From NCBI RefSeq assembly GCF_043641665.1, contig NC_092197.1, positions 20,935,650 through 20,999,649 on the forward strand: a stretch of 64,000 nucleotides of DNA, given 5' to 3'. The notes under the pieces are model-generated. The model was not told the origin of the DNA, ran no database searches, and saw nothing but the letters and a program-made list of their open reading frames with translations. Of the stretch, positions 35,115-47,746 are shown in pieces. The position numbers were made by a program, and so were the translations under genes. This DNA is from Enoplosus armatus. Taxonomy: Eukaryota; Chordata; Actinopteri; Centrarchiformes; Enoplosidae. Within the stretch, counting starts at the first letter, position 1; each line of letters opens with the position of its first letter.

Positions 35115-36294
35115 CACTATATTGCCAAAAGTATTGGCTCACCTGCCTTGACTCGCATATGAACTTAAGTGACATCCCATTCTTAATCCATAGGGTTTAA
35201 TATGACGTCAGTCCACCCTTTGCAGCTATAACAGCTTCAACTCTTCTGGGAAGGCTTTCCACAAGGTTTAGGAGTGTGTTTATGGGAATTTTTGACCATT
35301 CTTCCAGAAGCGCATTTGTGAGGTCACACACTGATGTTGGACGAGAAGGCATGGCTCTCAGTCTCCGCTCTAATTCATCCCAAAGGTGTTCTATCGGGTT
35401 GAGGTAAGGACTCTGTGCAGGCCAGTCAAGTTCATCCACACCAAACTCTCTCATCCATGTCTTTATGGACCTTGCTTTGTGCACTGGTGCACTGTCATGT
35501 TGGAACAGGAAGGGGCCATCCCCAAACTGTTCCCACAACTAAGGGGCCAAGCCCAGCTCCTGAAAAACAACCCCACACCATAATCCCCCCTCCACCAAAC
35601 TTTACACTTGGCACAATGCGGTCAGACAAGTACCGTTCTCCTGGCAACCGCCAAACCCAGACTCGTCCATCAGATCGCCAGATGGTGAAGCGCGATTCGT
35701 CACTCCAGAGAACGCGTCTCCACTGCTCTAGAGTCCAGTGGCGGCGTGCTTTACACCACTGCATCCGACGCTTTGCATTGCACTTGGTGATGTATGGCTT
35801 GGAAGCAGCTGCTCGGCCATGGAAACCCATTCCATGAAGCTCTCTACGCACTGTTCTTGAGCTAATCTGAAGGCCACATGAAGTTTGGAGGTCTGTAGCG
35901 ATTGACTCTGCAGAAAGTTGGCGACCTCTGCGCACTATGCGCCTCAGCATCCGCTGACCCCGCTCCGTCATTTTACGTGGCCTACCACTTCGTGGCTGAG
36001 TTGCTGTCGTTCCCAATTGCTTCCACTTTGTTATAATACCACTGACAGTTGACTGTGGAATATTTAGGAGCGAGGAAATTTCACGACTGGACTTGTTGCA
36101 CAGGTGGCATCCTATCACAGTACCACGCTGGAATTCACTGAGCTCCTGAGAGCGACCCATTCTTTCACAAATGTTTGTTGAAACAGTCTGCATGCCTTGG
36201 TGCATGATTTTGTACACCTGTGGCCATGGAAGTGATTGGAACACCTGATTTCAATTATTTGGATGGGTGAGTGAATACTTTTGGCAATATAGTG
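35115..36294 (-). mobile_element. Tc1/mariner transposon, 1180 bp
   Basis: The terminal inverted repeats start CACTATATTGCCAAAAGTAT at 35115 and end with the exact reverse complement at 36294. TA flanks both sides (35113-35114 and 36295-36296). The transposase is on the minus strand and broken. The insertion lies inside a SINE whose two halves remain collinear. Confidence 0.95.
35197..36160 (-). pseudogene. Broken Tc1-like transposase
   Basis: The enzyme would cut and paste its own element. I place its start at [13 protein letters not shown] (36160). The N-terminus has the paired-like helix-turn-helix ([20 protein letters not shown]) and the GRPRK basic motif. All three catalytic acids can be seen: D in WSDESRF, D in FQHDSAPVH, and E in NPIEHLWDELE, so a DD34E core. 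Near 35538 the frame changes between GLGPLV and LWEQFG, and the spacing between the first two acids is about 20 residues shorter than usual for Tc1, so an internal deletion has shifted the frame. SPYLNPIE also has Y where SPDLNPIE is usual. The protein cannot be functional. Confidence 0.9.
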
Positions 36295-36338
36295 TAGCTG
36301 TAAAGCCCTTTGGAAACCGTGACGGTTGAAAAGTGTAC

Positions 36339-38039
36339 GAGCGCACAAAAGCCACCATGGCATCATGGCAAAGCGAAAGGTGTTAATAGAATAGTTAATG
36401 GAATAGTTATGGCTCCACTACATGCCCAAGTACAGTTTTTACGATGACGTGGATTAACGCTTTGATATTAAGTGAAATTAAATGTGTGAGAGGCGTCATC
36501 ATCACAATCTGGCTTCAGCCAAAATGTTCGTACGCATGGGTCAGAGTTTACTTACAGGTTAACTCTCCCGTCAAGCTTGTTTTTTTAATCGTAATTGTAA
36601 CACAGTCGTAATTGTGTTGTTTGTTTTTTTTAATGGAAAAATCTATAAAACTGCATGTGAACTGTGCTGAACTGGTGTACAGCTCCTCTGCAGCTTCTTG
36701 CTGTAGGAGGAAAATGTGAAATCTCTCTCTCTGCCCTCGTTGAGTTTTCTGCCGTCAAACCAACTTTTCGGACAAATCTGACATTCTCTTAACTTTCCTC
36801 CAGTCAGTGGAGCGTCACTGTCAGTGTGTGTGTGTGTGTGTGTTGTTGAATGCTTGGTTGAACACACAGCCGGAGTTTACAGTATGTCAGTCTGTAGAGG
36901 GTTTTTTTTGTGCCCAGAATTCTCCAGGGAGTCCGACCCGGGGGTCACTGTCTGTGTGGCTGTCAGAGTCAGGATCAGGAGTGGATTCAGGGAACATCCA
37001 GCACTCTGCAAACTCTGCAAACTCCACCACTGGTCTAAGAATAGCTCTTGGAAGGGTTCCTGCTTGGAGCGACTAAACCTCACAGTTGAGTTAGCGTGAC
37101 TCTGGAGAGAAGCTGGACTCTCGTTTAAACGTGAATTCAAAGAACCAGCAGTGGAGGGTCCAGCTGAGTGAAGTGTTCATTTGACTTCTTGGGACATGAA
37201 ATCAGGTTTTACAGAGTCCATTATGAAAACTCTCAGCTAGTGCCTGTCTATGAGAAGCTGTGCAGGTCATAATTCATTAATTTTACTCTCAAGCACACAT
37301 GTAATCCCTCTCATATTCACGCATTTCCCGCTCACACGCGTGTTTTCACTGTTACAAGCCCTAAAACGTTTTTGAAAGGATTCGGAGAACTCTGGAATAC
37401 CGTATCGGGGCCCACATTGATGTCCAGTCTGGACAGATGGAGGCAGCGGGACATGAACTGATCTCTGACCTGGTTTCTCTCTCTGGTGTCATGAGCAGTC
37501 AGTTAAGAAACAAGGACACCAGTGTGTTGACTGCGTCCAGGTGTCTTGAGTCTTCAACAGATCTTGAGATCAGCAGGAATCCGGACATGGTTTCGAATTC
37601 TCCGCGCAACCTCTCACGAGCAAAATACCACTGCTTTCTTAGACACCATTAAAAATGTGTAATGTATTTGTCAAACTGTTTTTTGGCATATTTCTGGGAA
37701 ACAGTGTCTAAGCTTGAAGTCTGTGGGTGGGCGTTTCCCCCGTGGCAGCCGCTGACTGACATCTGAGCCAGTGTTGCTAGGAGATGCGCTGCCGTCTCGG
37801 GTGGTGTGCTACTGACCATTACACACTATTACATGTATCCTACGGGTGTTGATACAGCACGCTCTTATTTAGTGTTGATTATGTACAGTTGCAGCGTGTG
37901 CAGCGTCCCCTCATACCATTCTACATTTAGAGGACCCGTCTTACTGTCAAGTGGACGCTAGCAAGCCAGCTTGCTGAGGGTTAGCAGTGGTTCCCACCAG
38001 ATAGCCCTGGCATTGCCCCATGATTGCAATTTCACGGTA
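36339..38039. other. Gap in the long intron, nothing recognised
   Basis: A short (GT)n lies at 36823-36842. No exon and no repeat shared with the window. Confidence 0.4.
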
Positions 38040-38362
38040 CCCAACCCCCCTTTTCCCTGATTGGCTGAATCATACAACCTATCAGGGTAATCAGGGGTTC
38101 TGTGTTTTGATTCCTCTCTCCCTTGTTCGTACAGAGTCAATGTGATTGGCCAGTTACGTGCTAGCTAACCCTGATAGGTTCTTTGATTCAGACCTGGTCC
38201 AGTTTTTTAAAAGACTAAATACAAAGGGGACGGGTGCTCACAGACACACATTTTTTTTTTAAAGGAGCCCTTCAATTAGATGTTGTTTGTGACATGCAAT
38301 GGTCAGAATTAGTTATTTCAATGAAAATTATAATTCAATGATATAGCCTGCTGTAGCTTTAA
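38040..38362. mobile_element. Palindromic TTAA MITE, family E, copy 2 (right part)
   Basis: The right arm (AGGAGCCCTTCAATTAGATG, GCATGCAATGGTCAGAATTA, CCTGCTGTAGCTTTAA) matches the right arm at 19360-19468. Its left arm is missing or too diverged to see. Confidence 0.7.
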
Positions 38363-38589
38363 GATGTTGGTCATATTATCTTCCCAGAGAGTTCACCAGT
38401 GTTTTTGCTGCTGCTGTTTACATTCCTCAAGATGAAAATTTTAAAAAGGGGGATGCAACACCCTGGATCATGTTCATACAAACGTTTTTGGCAGCTACAA
38501 AGCCCTCGCCCGCCCGCCATCTTGGTCAATCACACCATATTCCCCTGCATCTCCTGCCAACTCACTGCCAGCTCCCAAACCATCAGGGG

Positions 38590-39790
38590 GAAAAAACAGT
38601 TCAAGTGTGGACAGATGAAGCTACAGCAGCTCTACACGACTGTTCTGTTCAGAGATGGCCCCCACCAGGAGAACCACATCAATGGAGAGGTGAAGGGCCC
38701 TATCCAGAGCCAAAAAAGCTACCTTTGGGTGAGGTGACAAGGAAGCTTAGAGCACCGCAGACCGAGACTGAAAGCTGATGTCAAGGAGGCAAAGCGGAGA
38801 CATCAGGAGAGGCTGGAGACACACCAACCACCACACCAAAGATATGCGCCAGGCGATCCAGACCATCGCAGGCTACAAAAGCAGGGGCGCCCCCCCATCA
38901 TGTGTGAGGCCACGTTGCCATTATTAGATTAATTCAAAACCCTCTATGCTCGCTTTGAACCAATCAGCTGTCAAGTCTCCTCCGCCTCCAGAGGCTCGGG
39001 CCACTGTCGGTATCCACAGCAGATGTGAGAAGAACCCTGCTGGGAGTTCATCCCTGGGGGTCATCAGAACATGTGTCAACCAAGCTAGTCGATGTCATTG
39101 CTGACATTTTCAGTGTATCACCATCACAGGAGAGTGTTCCCACCCGCTGCAAGGCAGCCACCATCGCCCAAAACGTCTAGAGGGTCTAGTGCTTTGAGAA
39201 ACTGGATCAACACAGGGTGCCATCTCTACTGCTCTCCTCCCAGCCCTCACACATCTTACACTTAGATCACATTTGTTGAATTCAGCTCCCCGTCCTGTTC
39301 ACGCTGTACACATACTGACTGAAACTCCAGAAATTGCAGACGACGCCACCACCATCGGCTCGGATTTCAAACACCGACGAGACTTCATATCACGAGGAAA
39401 TCAACAATCTCGCACAGTGGTGCACAGAGAACAACATCAGCAAAGCCAAAGAGGCTGATTGTTCATTTTAGGAAAAAGGGGAAGACACACACTCCTGTGA
39501 GAATCAGCATCACAGAGAACCTGTCATGGACACTACCATCTCCACTCTGGTAAAGAAAGCTCAGAAACGACTGTACTTCTTAAGGAAACTAAAGAAGGCA
39601 AAATTGCCGTGCCAAGTTTTTTTTACACTTTTACAGAGGAGCAACAGAAAGCATCCTGATTGGAAACATTACAAACTGGTGTGGGATGTGCTCGGCCCAG
39701 GACAAGAGGGCTCTGCGGCGGGTGATTCAAACCGCCCCAAACATCATTGGTACCCATCAGGGATATCGGTGAGGTGAGGTGAGGCCCCAG
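38590..39790 (+). mobile_element. Decayed LINE ORF2 (jockey-like non-LTR retrotransposon)
   Basis: Frames broken by stops and shifts carry, in order, QVWTDEATAALHDC (linker after the endonuclease), ADVRRTLLGVHPWGSS and VDVIADIFSVSPSQESVPTR (start of the reverse transcriptase), and KKAQKRLYFLRKLKKAKLPC near the C-terminal end. The order is that of fish jockey-like LINEs, with the central catalytic part deleted. The family is from memory. Confidence 0.75.
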
Positions 39791-39806
39791 AGGATACTAA
39801 AAATGT

Positions 39807-39940
39807 GGCGGCATGGTGGCGCAGTGGTTAGCACCATCACATGGGAGGTAGAGCGGGTTGGGACTTCGACCCCCCCCCCCATCATGCTGAAGCGTCCTTG
39901 AGCAAGACTTTGGGAACTGTTAAGGCTGAAAAGCGATACA
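39807..39940 (+). mobile_element. tRNA-like SINE, copy 4 (short)
   Basis: A-box-like TGGCGCAGTGG at 39817-39827, then GGTTAGCACCATCACATGGG, GTCCTTGAGCAAGAC, and a shortened tail GGCTGAAAAGCGATACAG. Part of the body is deleted. Confidence 0.75.
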
Positions 39941-42590
39941 GAAGTATCTTCTGCCGTACCACCAGCTTCATTCTCCTCAATAAATAACAGTTTTCTGTTT
40001 TTTGTGTGTGTAACATGAAGGGACTACAGCTTGCATGTTGTATAATGATTAATAAACAAAAGATTCACACCCCCTAAAGACCACCAATAGGGCAGCTATT
40101 GCTGCAGAGAAAGCTTTAAATTTCCTCCTCCTTTTTTAATTACAAAGAAATGGGACCAATAAGAACACAAGTCCCAACAAACACTGGAAATGACGTCACA
40201 CGAGCTGTCTCGGTCTTGTCTTTAAGTTTGACTAAGTGCCAGCATTTGAGAAACATTCTTGTCAGATCAGTTGGGTTTCAGACAGAAGTCAAAACTACAT
40301 TGAAACCCTAAATCTGGAGTAACAACAGTGCTCCGTATTTTAATACGGAGAAATCATTTCATCCTCCAGCCGTGAAATAAATATAAAATATATACTGTAT
40401 ACTGAGACACAAATGACATTTCCCATTGGTAAAAAGGGATTCAGTTAATTAAGATTTTCTCTCCAGTCTCAAAAGTCATTCCTGATCGTTCCTGTAAAAT
40501 GTAATGACAGAACAGAACATCCTCTGGGGGTTTTATTACTGTAGTATAATAGCATTTTATTTTGGACGTGGTGATATAACACGGTTTCACTGGCTGCAGA
40601 GTTATTCCAGGCAAGTTTTCTGATCCATGAAGAGCCGCTGGACGTGACCTTTACTGTGTCAGAGGAAAGAAAAAAAAGTCTCCATAAAAAAAAGTTTGAA
40701 CGAAGTGAAGTGTGTTCGTCCATAGAAATGTGCCGAGGTGCTCTTCTCGTGTACGTAAAAGATTTTAAACACAAATTCAGGGAGTATACCTCAGCAGGAG
40801 CGCATCTCCTGAATAGGCCGAGCGGTAAACAGCCGAGCTCAGACTGGACCAGGGAGGGCCCTGTGACCAGAAACTCATGAGTGTGATCCTGGATATAAAG
40901 AAACATTTACTGCCGTGCACACACAAAGACAAAATAATGATCTTGTTCTTAGCATTCAACGACTACATCTTCCATGACGCTTGCTTCTGGGGTCTATTTC
41001 CCGCCTGGATACAACTTGCAAATAACACATTATGATGAAACTGGTTACAAAGAGGAAATCACACCCTTTAGTGATTTACGTATTTATGCATGCAATTTAG
41101 TAGCCATGGAAACACTTCCCCCCATCTGAAAGGAAAAGCATTTAAAACAGAGGTACAGAGGCGTAGCTGAAATGATCAGCAGATGATCAAATAATCAATA
41201 CGAATGTGAAACAAATTCATTTGTTGCAGACTCTCAAAGGTGGGGATGTGCGACTCCCCTCTGTTTATACAGTTGTGAAGTCGATATTTTTGGCTTTTGG
41301 ACTGTCGGTCGGACAAAACACGACATTTTGGGACATCTGCTTGGCTCTGCGAACTTGTGATGGGAGGGTTTTTTGGAGGAACGGCAACAGACGCACGTAG
41401 GGATGTTTTTTCATGGGCGAGGAAACATCTAGGTTGGTCTTTGTGGTACTTGTCCCGCCCCGCTGCGATTGGACGGCTGGGTAAAAAGTGACGAGTGCAG
41501 CGTCTTACCCAAAGCTGAACATTTTTTTAACTCTCTGTGAAAGAAAAGAAAAGACGCTCAGTGCCTCGTCACGCTGCTGCCGTTTGTAGCATAGCATAAG
41601 CACGTGGCGCTCCCATTGCAAGCAATTCAGTTTAGTAGTTAGTTGTCATCTACTTTCCCTGCAGAACATTTTAGTGCAGATGTCATGTTTAGTTGTGAAG
41701 GAGTAATGGCTCCAAATTGAAATTTTATCACATACGAGCTGCCACTGCCAGTCCAAAAAAAAAAAAACTATGGTTAAACGTGGTAAGACGAAAGGATTGG
41801 AGTGAGGCCAACGTCAAAACTGCTTGGGAAAGTAAAGTCTTGTCTGTTGTAGGTATGGATAACGTTACCGTGTCTAAAGGTTTGTCATGAAAAGCTAATC
41901 AGATCAGGGAACTCTGAGGAATAGATGATTTCGCTCGTCACGCTAACTCTACTCTTTTAGCGCATTAGCTAACTTTGTTAGCTAGTCGTGTGGCCAGAGA
42001 CAAAACTCATCTCTTAAATCTTTTGCGTTTCAAGTCTTGTACATGACCATTCAGGACATAGTTATAGGCATCTAAAGATTTATTTTCTTTTTACTGTACA
42101 CGCTTGGTTTCTCTGTCAGGTAGGTGCAACGCTAAATGTCTGGCCATTCCACCAGAGCTAATCCTCGCGTGTACGGGTTAGCTAATCTGGCCCCAGTGGT
42201 TCATGTTCACTTTAACCGAGTGAGTGACCGTACACAACTCGTACTTGCTAGCAAGCATTAGCTAACGCGTCCAGGGGATTATTCTGCCTCCACCTAAGCT
42301 CCGCCCACACAAAAAAAACTCCCGCCATAATATTTACTAACAGGAGAGGGGTCTATATTAAAGACCTGTTGAAGGAAAGTGATAGTGACAGCAGCTTCCA
42401 CCGTGTTTGACTGTCAGCGTCACAGACTGTTGCTTTAATACTCGGCTGCCATCTCTGAAAAATCCCTCAAGTATTTCTTAAATATTCTGTGTACGTAGAA
42501 AACCAACTGCTCAAACACACCTCCATGTGTATTTTTAATATGTTGTTCTAACAGTTGTTGTTCTAACAGCTGTTTATTTTATGAACACGT
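39941..42590. other. Gap in the long intron, nothing recognised
   Basis: No exon and no repeat shared with the window. Frames present are short and without domain signatures. Confidence 0.4.
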
Positions 42591-42632
<42 letters not shown>

Positions 42633-42832
42633 CATGGTGTTGCATGTTGTATTGCAGAGCAAATAGAGACAGTCTGCCCTCCATGTGATTGCTCCTTTTA
42701 CCCAGAGGACATTAACACTTACGCGCGCTTACACACACATACACACACACAGTCGATGTGGTTGCAGCTCTCACCCAGAGGACATGAACAAACAATCACA
42801 GATTGAATTCAGGGAGTGTTTACTCACCTGGC

Positions 42833-42866
<34 letters not shown>
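42591..42866. repeat. Microsatellites (CA)n and (TG)n
   Basis: (CA)n at 42592-42632, a short CA tract at 42730-42750 and (TG)n at 42835-42866. Confidence 0.95.
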
Positions 42867-42867
<1 letters not shown>

Positions 42868-45250
42868 AGGTCACGGGGTGGATGAGGTGTTCTGTATGCA
42901 GCTCTCACACTGCAGCTCAGCATACAGAAACAGAAGAGAAACCCTCTGAATTAATTCCACATTCAAGTTTTTTTTTTCTTCCAGGGCTGGCGTTACAGGA
43001 AATTCAAAAACCCAGCGGAGCAGAGGGACGCACAGTAACTGAAACTAAAAAAAAATTAAAAAAAATGTATAGTCTGAATTGGGATCAACGGACCAAAAGT
43101 ATTTCTTTAGCCCTCGAATTTATTTTCATAATTACTCTAAAACACATAATAATCTAAATTTGATGATATGATATTCTCTCAAATTTCAAACTTGTGTTTC
43201 CTTTGCGTTGGACAAACAGTTTTGTGATCTGTGAGAACAAGATTTCTTTTTCTTACCTTGGTAAGAGTGCTCTCGAAAAGTTTTCTCGAAGAGAAAAGCA
43301 AAAATAAGTGGGGATTGGTGAATCCCAAATCAAACCTCCCAAATCAGTGGGTAACAAAATAAAAGCAAATCGTGGATACGAACAAAAATAAGAGGACATT
43401 TCTTGGTATGTGGCTTTCCGCATGAGGCCCCGTTGTTACAATGGCCTTACCAGCCCCGCGGTACGACAGTCTTTCGCACAAACATCCTGTGTGTCCGAAA
43501 GCAACGTTGAGAGTTATTCAGGATGAAAACATCACCGCCTTTTTAAAAAAAAGGCTGTGTTGGTGGGGGCAGGTACACACGGGAAGATCAACTATGATCC
43601 AGGAAGTCCAGTCTCAGTAACCGATGACTATGACTTCATCTCGTCACTGAAACAGGTTTGGCTCTTTTTGCCAGACGACCTGAGACAGCCAACAGAGACG
43701 CTGTGACCCGCAGAATCACCGAATGAAGCATCAGATTGGCGTTAACGTTTAAATGGCAACACACACACACACCGGCGCAGTGGTGATCTGAGGCCGAGGT
43801 CCGGCCCCCGATACAGCCGCCCAGTACGCAGATGTATAGACCTGTTTGCGCCATGGCCACTGAAAATTCTCAATTCTGGTTGGCTGGAAGGGGTGAATTG
43901 ACTTTGATGCGACGGTACAGCTGGGCGCCTGGTGTTTGTAGTTTTAAAGCAATGTGGCAGTATTGAACTGTAGGTAAAGAACGGCAGCTTATAGCTGAAG
44001 ATCTTGGAGTTGCCGTTATTTTTGTAACCACTACTTCTCACTTGAGGACCATGCAAATTTCAAACGTGCTTTATATTTGCATATGAATCTGAAGTCCAAA
44101 TCGGGAGGCAAAGGGTGGTTCGCCACTCACGTAACTCATTGTACCCACTTGGAATTTGCACACGAGTAGGTTTACCTGACGAGGTTAGTTTTGGTTAAAA
44201 GTTAGGGTTACAGTTTATAAGAGTTTAGTATAAAATAAGCAGTCTGACCGTCACGTTTCCTGCATTCTACAACTTTCACACTTCATGAATGGGTCACAGC
44301 TGAAGATTTGAAGTTATCGGGACACACTGGCTCGTTGAGGCAAGAGAAAAGCTTGGTGTGTTTGTACTTTAAATGCTGAAAAATTATATGCTATATGCGG
44401 AGCATCCCTTAGCAGTAACAGCATGAGCAACAGCAGATATAGCAGTACTACGTAAGAGTCGTTATGGATAGCGTTCTTGTGGCAACACTAGTAGCATAAT
44501 ATTAGAGAGTGTTGTTGTCTTTGTTCATTATCTTCATTAAGTATCCCTCAGACGTCTCGGCTTCTTGTGATTATTGCTTGTTATCCGCACTTATTATTAT
44601 CGTCCTCATCTGCTTTCTGCAGGCCTCCCTGCATTTTACTCTGCGCCCTCTGAGGGAAAATTAAAAAGAAAAAAGGACGGGAGACTCCCGGCCTGTTTGA
44701 AGGCTGCGAACGGGGGCCACGGCTTCGCTTGCCCCCTCTGCTTTACAACGTCAACTGCATCTGAATACAAAGCAGCTGCAGGAGAGGGATTTCTGCTACC
44801 GACATTTTCTGACTCCACTCAGACGGAGAAAAAGAAAAAGAAAAAAAAAAGCAGCAAAATGATGCAGTGTTACAGTACAGCCTGAGGCCACTTCACCTCT
44901 AATTCACACGAGGAAAGAGAGTACATCTGAAACAGGCTTAATTGATCCGCGGAGCCCATTTAGTCCGGCAAGCACTGAGAAAGAGATGAAATGGAGCAAC
45001 TTGATGAACACAGCACGCTGTGCTTCAGCTGTTATGTTAGCAGCAGGTGGAAAGTGGACTTAATACTAGACTGACAGAATACTGACTTGAGTAGGTCAGT
45101 TATACATTGTGCACAGTGCTAGTAGCGCTAGTTTTATACTAGCATCCCCATTAGTAGCTCCATATTCACACGGCGCCCATTTTCCTCTGAGCTCCCGCTC
45201 AGGGTGGGAAGCGCAAATGCTGCTGTCGTGTTGCGCTGCTCTGTTCCAGC
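42867..45250. other. Gap in the long intron, nothing recognised
   Basis: No exon. 44881-45010 is unique, with TTAATTGATCC and a purine-rich stretch. Confidence 0.35.
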
Positions 45251-45267
45251 TCGCAAGTCGTATAAAC

Positions 45268-45371
45268 ATAGAGGAATCTGACAAATCGTTATCGTGTCAC
45301 CACCTGGTTGACCGTCAACTGCAAAAACAATGGATGGTGAAAATCCGGAGGGACGTCGGGCCGTATTTCAA
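45268..45371 (+). pseudogene. THAP-domain-like exon fragment
   Basis: One frame reads HLVDRQLQKQWMVKIRRDVG then PYFKV, followed by a donor-like AAG|GTAAAA at 45371. The spacing of W, RRD and FKV resembles the middle of a THAP zinc-finger (a DNA-binding domain used by P-element-like and other transposases and by host proteins). The N-terminal cysteine pair is not convincing and no second exon was found. It may be a transposon or retrocopy remnant. This is a tentative call. Confidence 0.4.
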
Positions 45372-45550
45372 GGTAAAACAATGCATTTGGTAGCCCATTA
45401 GCTACCGTCTGACGACAGCTAACGTTAGCATTCAACCACGTCCTGGCCTGTTGCTACCGTTTGATGGTGTTACACGATACGATGGGGAAGGCGTCAAATT
45501 CATTCTGAAGTATCTACGCACATCTTGGACACATTTATTTAAGCTTGGGA

Positions 45551-45573
45551 GAAAAAAAAAAAAAAAAAAAAAG
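45551..45573. repeat. Poly-A run
   Basis: About 22 A residues in intron sequence. Confidence 0.9.
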
Positions 45574-45799
45574 CACAGCGCTACATTGCAGCGTTAACGT
45601 TAGCTAGGAAGTGCTAAACATCCAGGGAAGGTTGTAGTAGTTGTTGCTGTAGTATTTCCCTCACGGTAGAGACTCGTGGTGGTGGTGGTGGTGTCCTCCT
45701 TCATGGGTCCGTCTGCCTCTTTGTGTCTCTGTGGGAGTTGTTCCAACATGAATTTAACTTCTGTATCGTTTCCATGGAGACCTCACATCCACCTGTGTC

Positions 45800-46090
45800 C
45801 TGTCAAAGTGGCTAATTAGTTAATGAGGCGCGTGGTGACGCCCGACCAGACAGAGATAGAGGGAGTGTATGGAGGAATTTGGCCGGCAAACACATTTATT
45901 CAATTTGCCCCTCTCCTTTTTCTCTCCCTCCCTCCGTCCTCCTGCCTCTCCGCTCCTCCCCCTCCTCCCCCCTCCCTCTCAGTAATCAGTTCTGCTGTAA
46001 TCAATTAGCAGGATGAGGAGCAGCGGAGGGAACAGGTGCGGCTAAATGTTAATGAATTCCTCTGTGGCCGTCGTCACAGTAACACTGGCT
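45800..46090. promoter_or_regulatory. Candidate non-coding regulatory stretch
   Basis: Non-repetitive on both sides of a CT-rich core (45905-45980). It holds several homeodomain-like TAAT cores: GGCTAATTAGTTAATGAG, GTAATCAATTAGCAGG and GTTAATGAATTCC. This is an inference from motif clustering only. Confidence 0.25.
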
Positions 46091-46125
46091 GAATATTTAA
46101 ACTGCTTGCTGGCTCACACACCATC

Positions 46126-46172
<47 letters not shown>
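46126..46172. repeat. (TG)n microsatellite
   Basis: Uninterrupted TG run of about 45 nt. Confidence 0.95.
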
Positions 46173-46173
<1 letters not shown>

Positions 46174-46581
46174 CATGTGACACCGACAACAGATGTGTGA
46201 GTGTGTGTGATACAATCTGTACATGTGTAAGTGGCCTGCCTGGATCCGAGCTGCGTGTGCTTTGTACAAAATGACCGCCCACTTTTATTCAATACTGACA
46301 ATTTGACCACAACGACAGAAAACACTGGTTTCCGATTGGCTGGCAGGTGTCTACCATCACACCTACTGTAGGTCCACCCTACCGCTTGACCACCATTTTG
46401 AATCAGTGCTCAAGGTAATATGCCCTGACTGCTAATGGAACTAGGGAGGTCGTATTTATGAACATTCGTAGTTAAGTCTGTCTTCAAATCCCATGAAAAA
46501 AGACCAAAACCAACAATGTGCTATTTCGGTTGTAGCCTGTCTGTGACACTCAACTCAGCAGCTCACTGTAGTGTTTTTATC

Positions 46582-46670
46582 AACAGGAGGAAATAGTGCA
46601 TTTGTTGGGGACTTTTTTCAGTGGCGGATTAATCCACATTTGGTGCTCCAGTGAGTATTTGGGGCTGTGA
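46582..46670 (+). repeat. Dispersed repeat family D, copy 2
   Basis: AACAGGAGGAAATAGTGCAT, TTGTTGGGGAC, GGCGGATTAATCCACA and GTGAGTATTTGGGGC match 13229-13320. Confidence 0.65.
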
Positions 46671-47746
46671 ACTACATGAAAATGAATGTTTTTTTTTAAA
46701 AACCTATTTGAAAACAGTCGTTTACGTCCATGTTTGCCCGATAGCCATCTCCCTCTCCTTCTTAACCTTCGCCCATTGCCACATTTCTTGGCACATCACC
46801 GCCACCTGTCAGTCAGCAGAACAATGCGAATGCCACTGTCAGGGATGTGTGCCACGTCACCCGTGTGCAAGTCACGTGCATGGGCGTCCTAGTTGGCGCG
46901 GGCCCGCGGAGATTGGGCATTGAGTCCCTCTCTGGCCGAGCCATCTGGCTAAGCTATCGAGTCCCTGCACACGTGAATATATATATATTTACCTACTAGT
47001 CATAATTTGGAGCCAAATATGACTCTGAGCACTACAGATTAGATTAGACTAAGATTGTTTTTATCAAATACACTACCCGACTTTGTTACAGTGTCCCTGA
47101 ATTTCTAAATTTCCCCCGAGCTCAACGTTGATGGTTAAGTTTCAGTACAATAAAGTTGTAATTTCTTCTATCGTTCGTAGAAATGGTATTACTAGTAGTT
47201 GAAAAAAAACGGCACAACCAGCAGGAGAAGCTGTGACAGAGATAATAAGTGATGAGACGAGAAATAGAAGGAGGTACAGAGAGGGGATACAACAGAGAGA
47301 TGTATCAGATTCTTTTCTTTTTTTTTTTTTTCACTTTTCTAATTCATTAATCTTCATTCATTAATGTTCACCCCACCTAACACTGTATATCAGCAGAATG
47401 GTTGATGGCAGCTGCCTCACAGAGCAGAGCACACTGGGGGCTGAGCAAACATCTGCTGTGTGTGTGTGTGTGTGTGTGTGTCAGAGGTGGGTTGTTAACA
47501 TGCAAATAAAGCAATTAAAATTCATGCAACACACGCCCAAACAAACACACAAACACAGATGCACCCTCATACACGTGCACATAGACATGTGTGCGATGTG
47601 TATACGCACATGCACACACACAAACGTGTAGTGAAATTCAAACTGCACACAGCTTTTTTTTTTACCAGAACAATTCAATAAAAACAGTAAAATCACAGAA
47701 ACAAGTTCAGCATCAGACTCATCTGAGCAAAAATAGAATATATATA
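46671..47746. other. Gap in the long intron
   Basis: A (TG)n tract lies at 47456-47481 and CA-rich DNA at 47530-47620. No exon. Confidence 0.5.

Larger units (their letters stand above)
34961..36338 (+). mobile_element. tRNA-like SINE, copy 3, split by a Tc1 element
   Basis: The left part runs 34961-35114 (GGTTCGATCCCC, GTCATGTCGAAGTGTCCTTG, GAATGGGTGAACGAGACTTA). The right part resumes at 36297 with GCTGTAAAGCCCTTTGGAAA. Joined at the TA, they match 15315-15365 of copy 1. The sequence between is a complete Tc1-like transposon. Confidence 0.85.
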
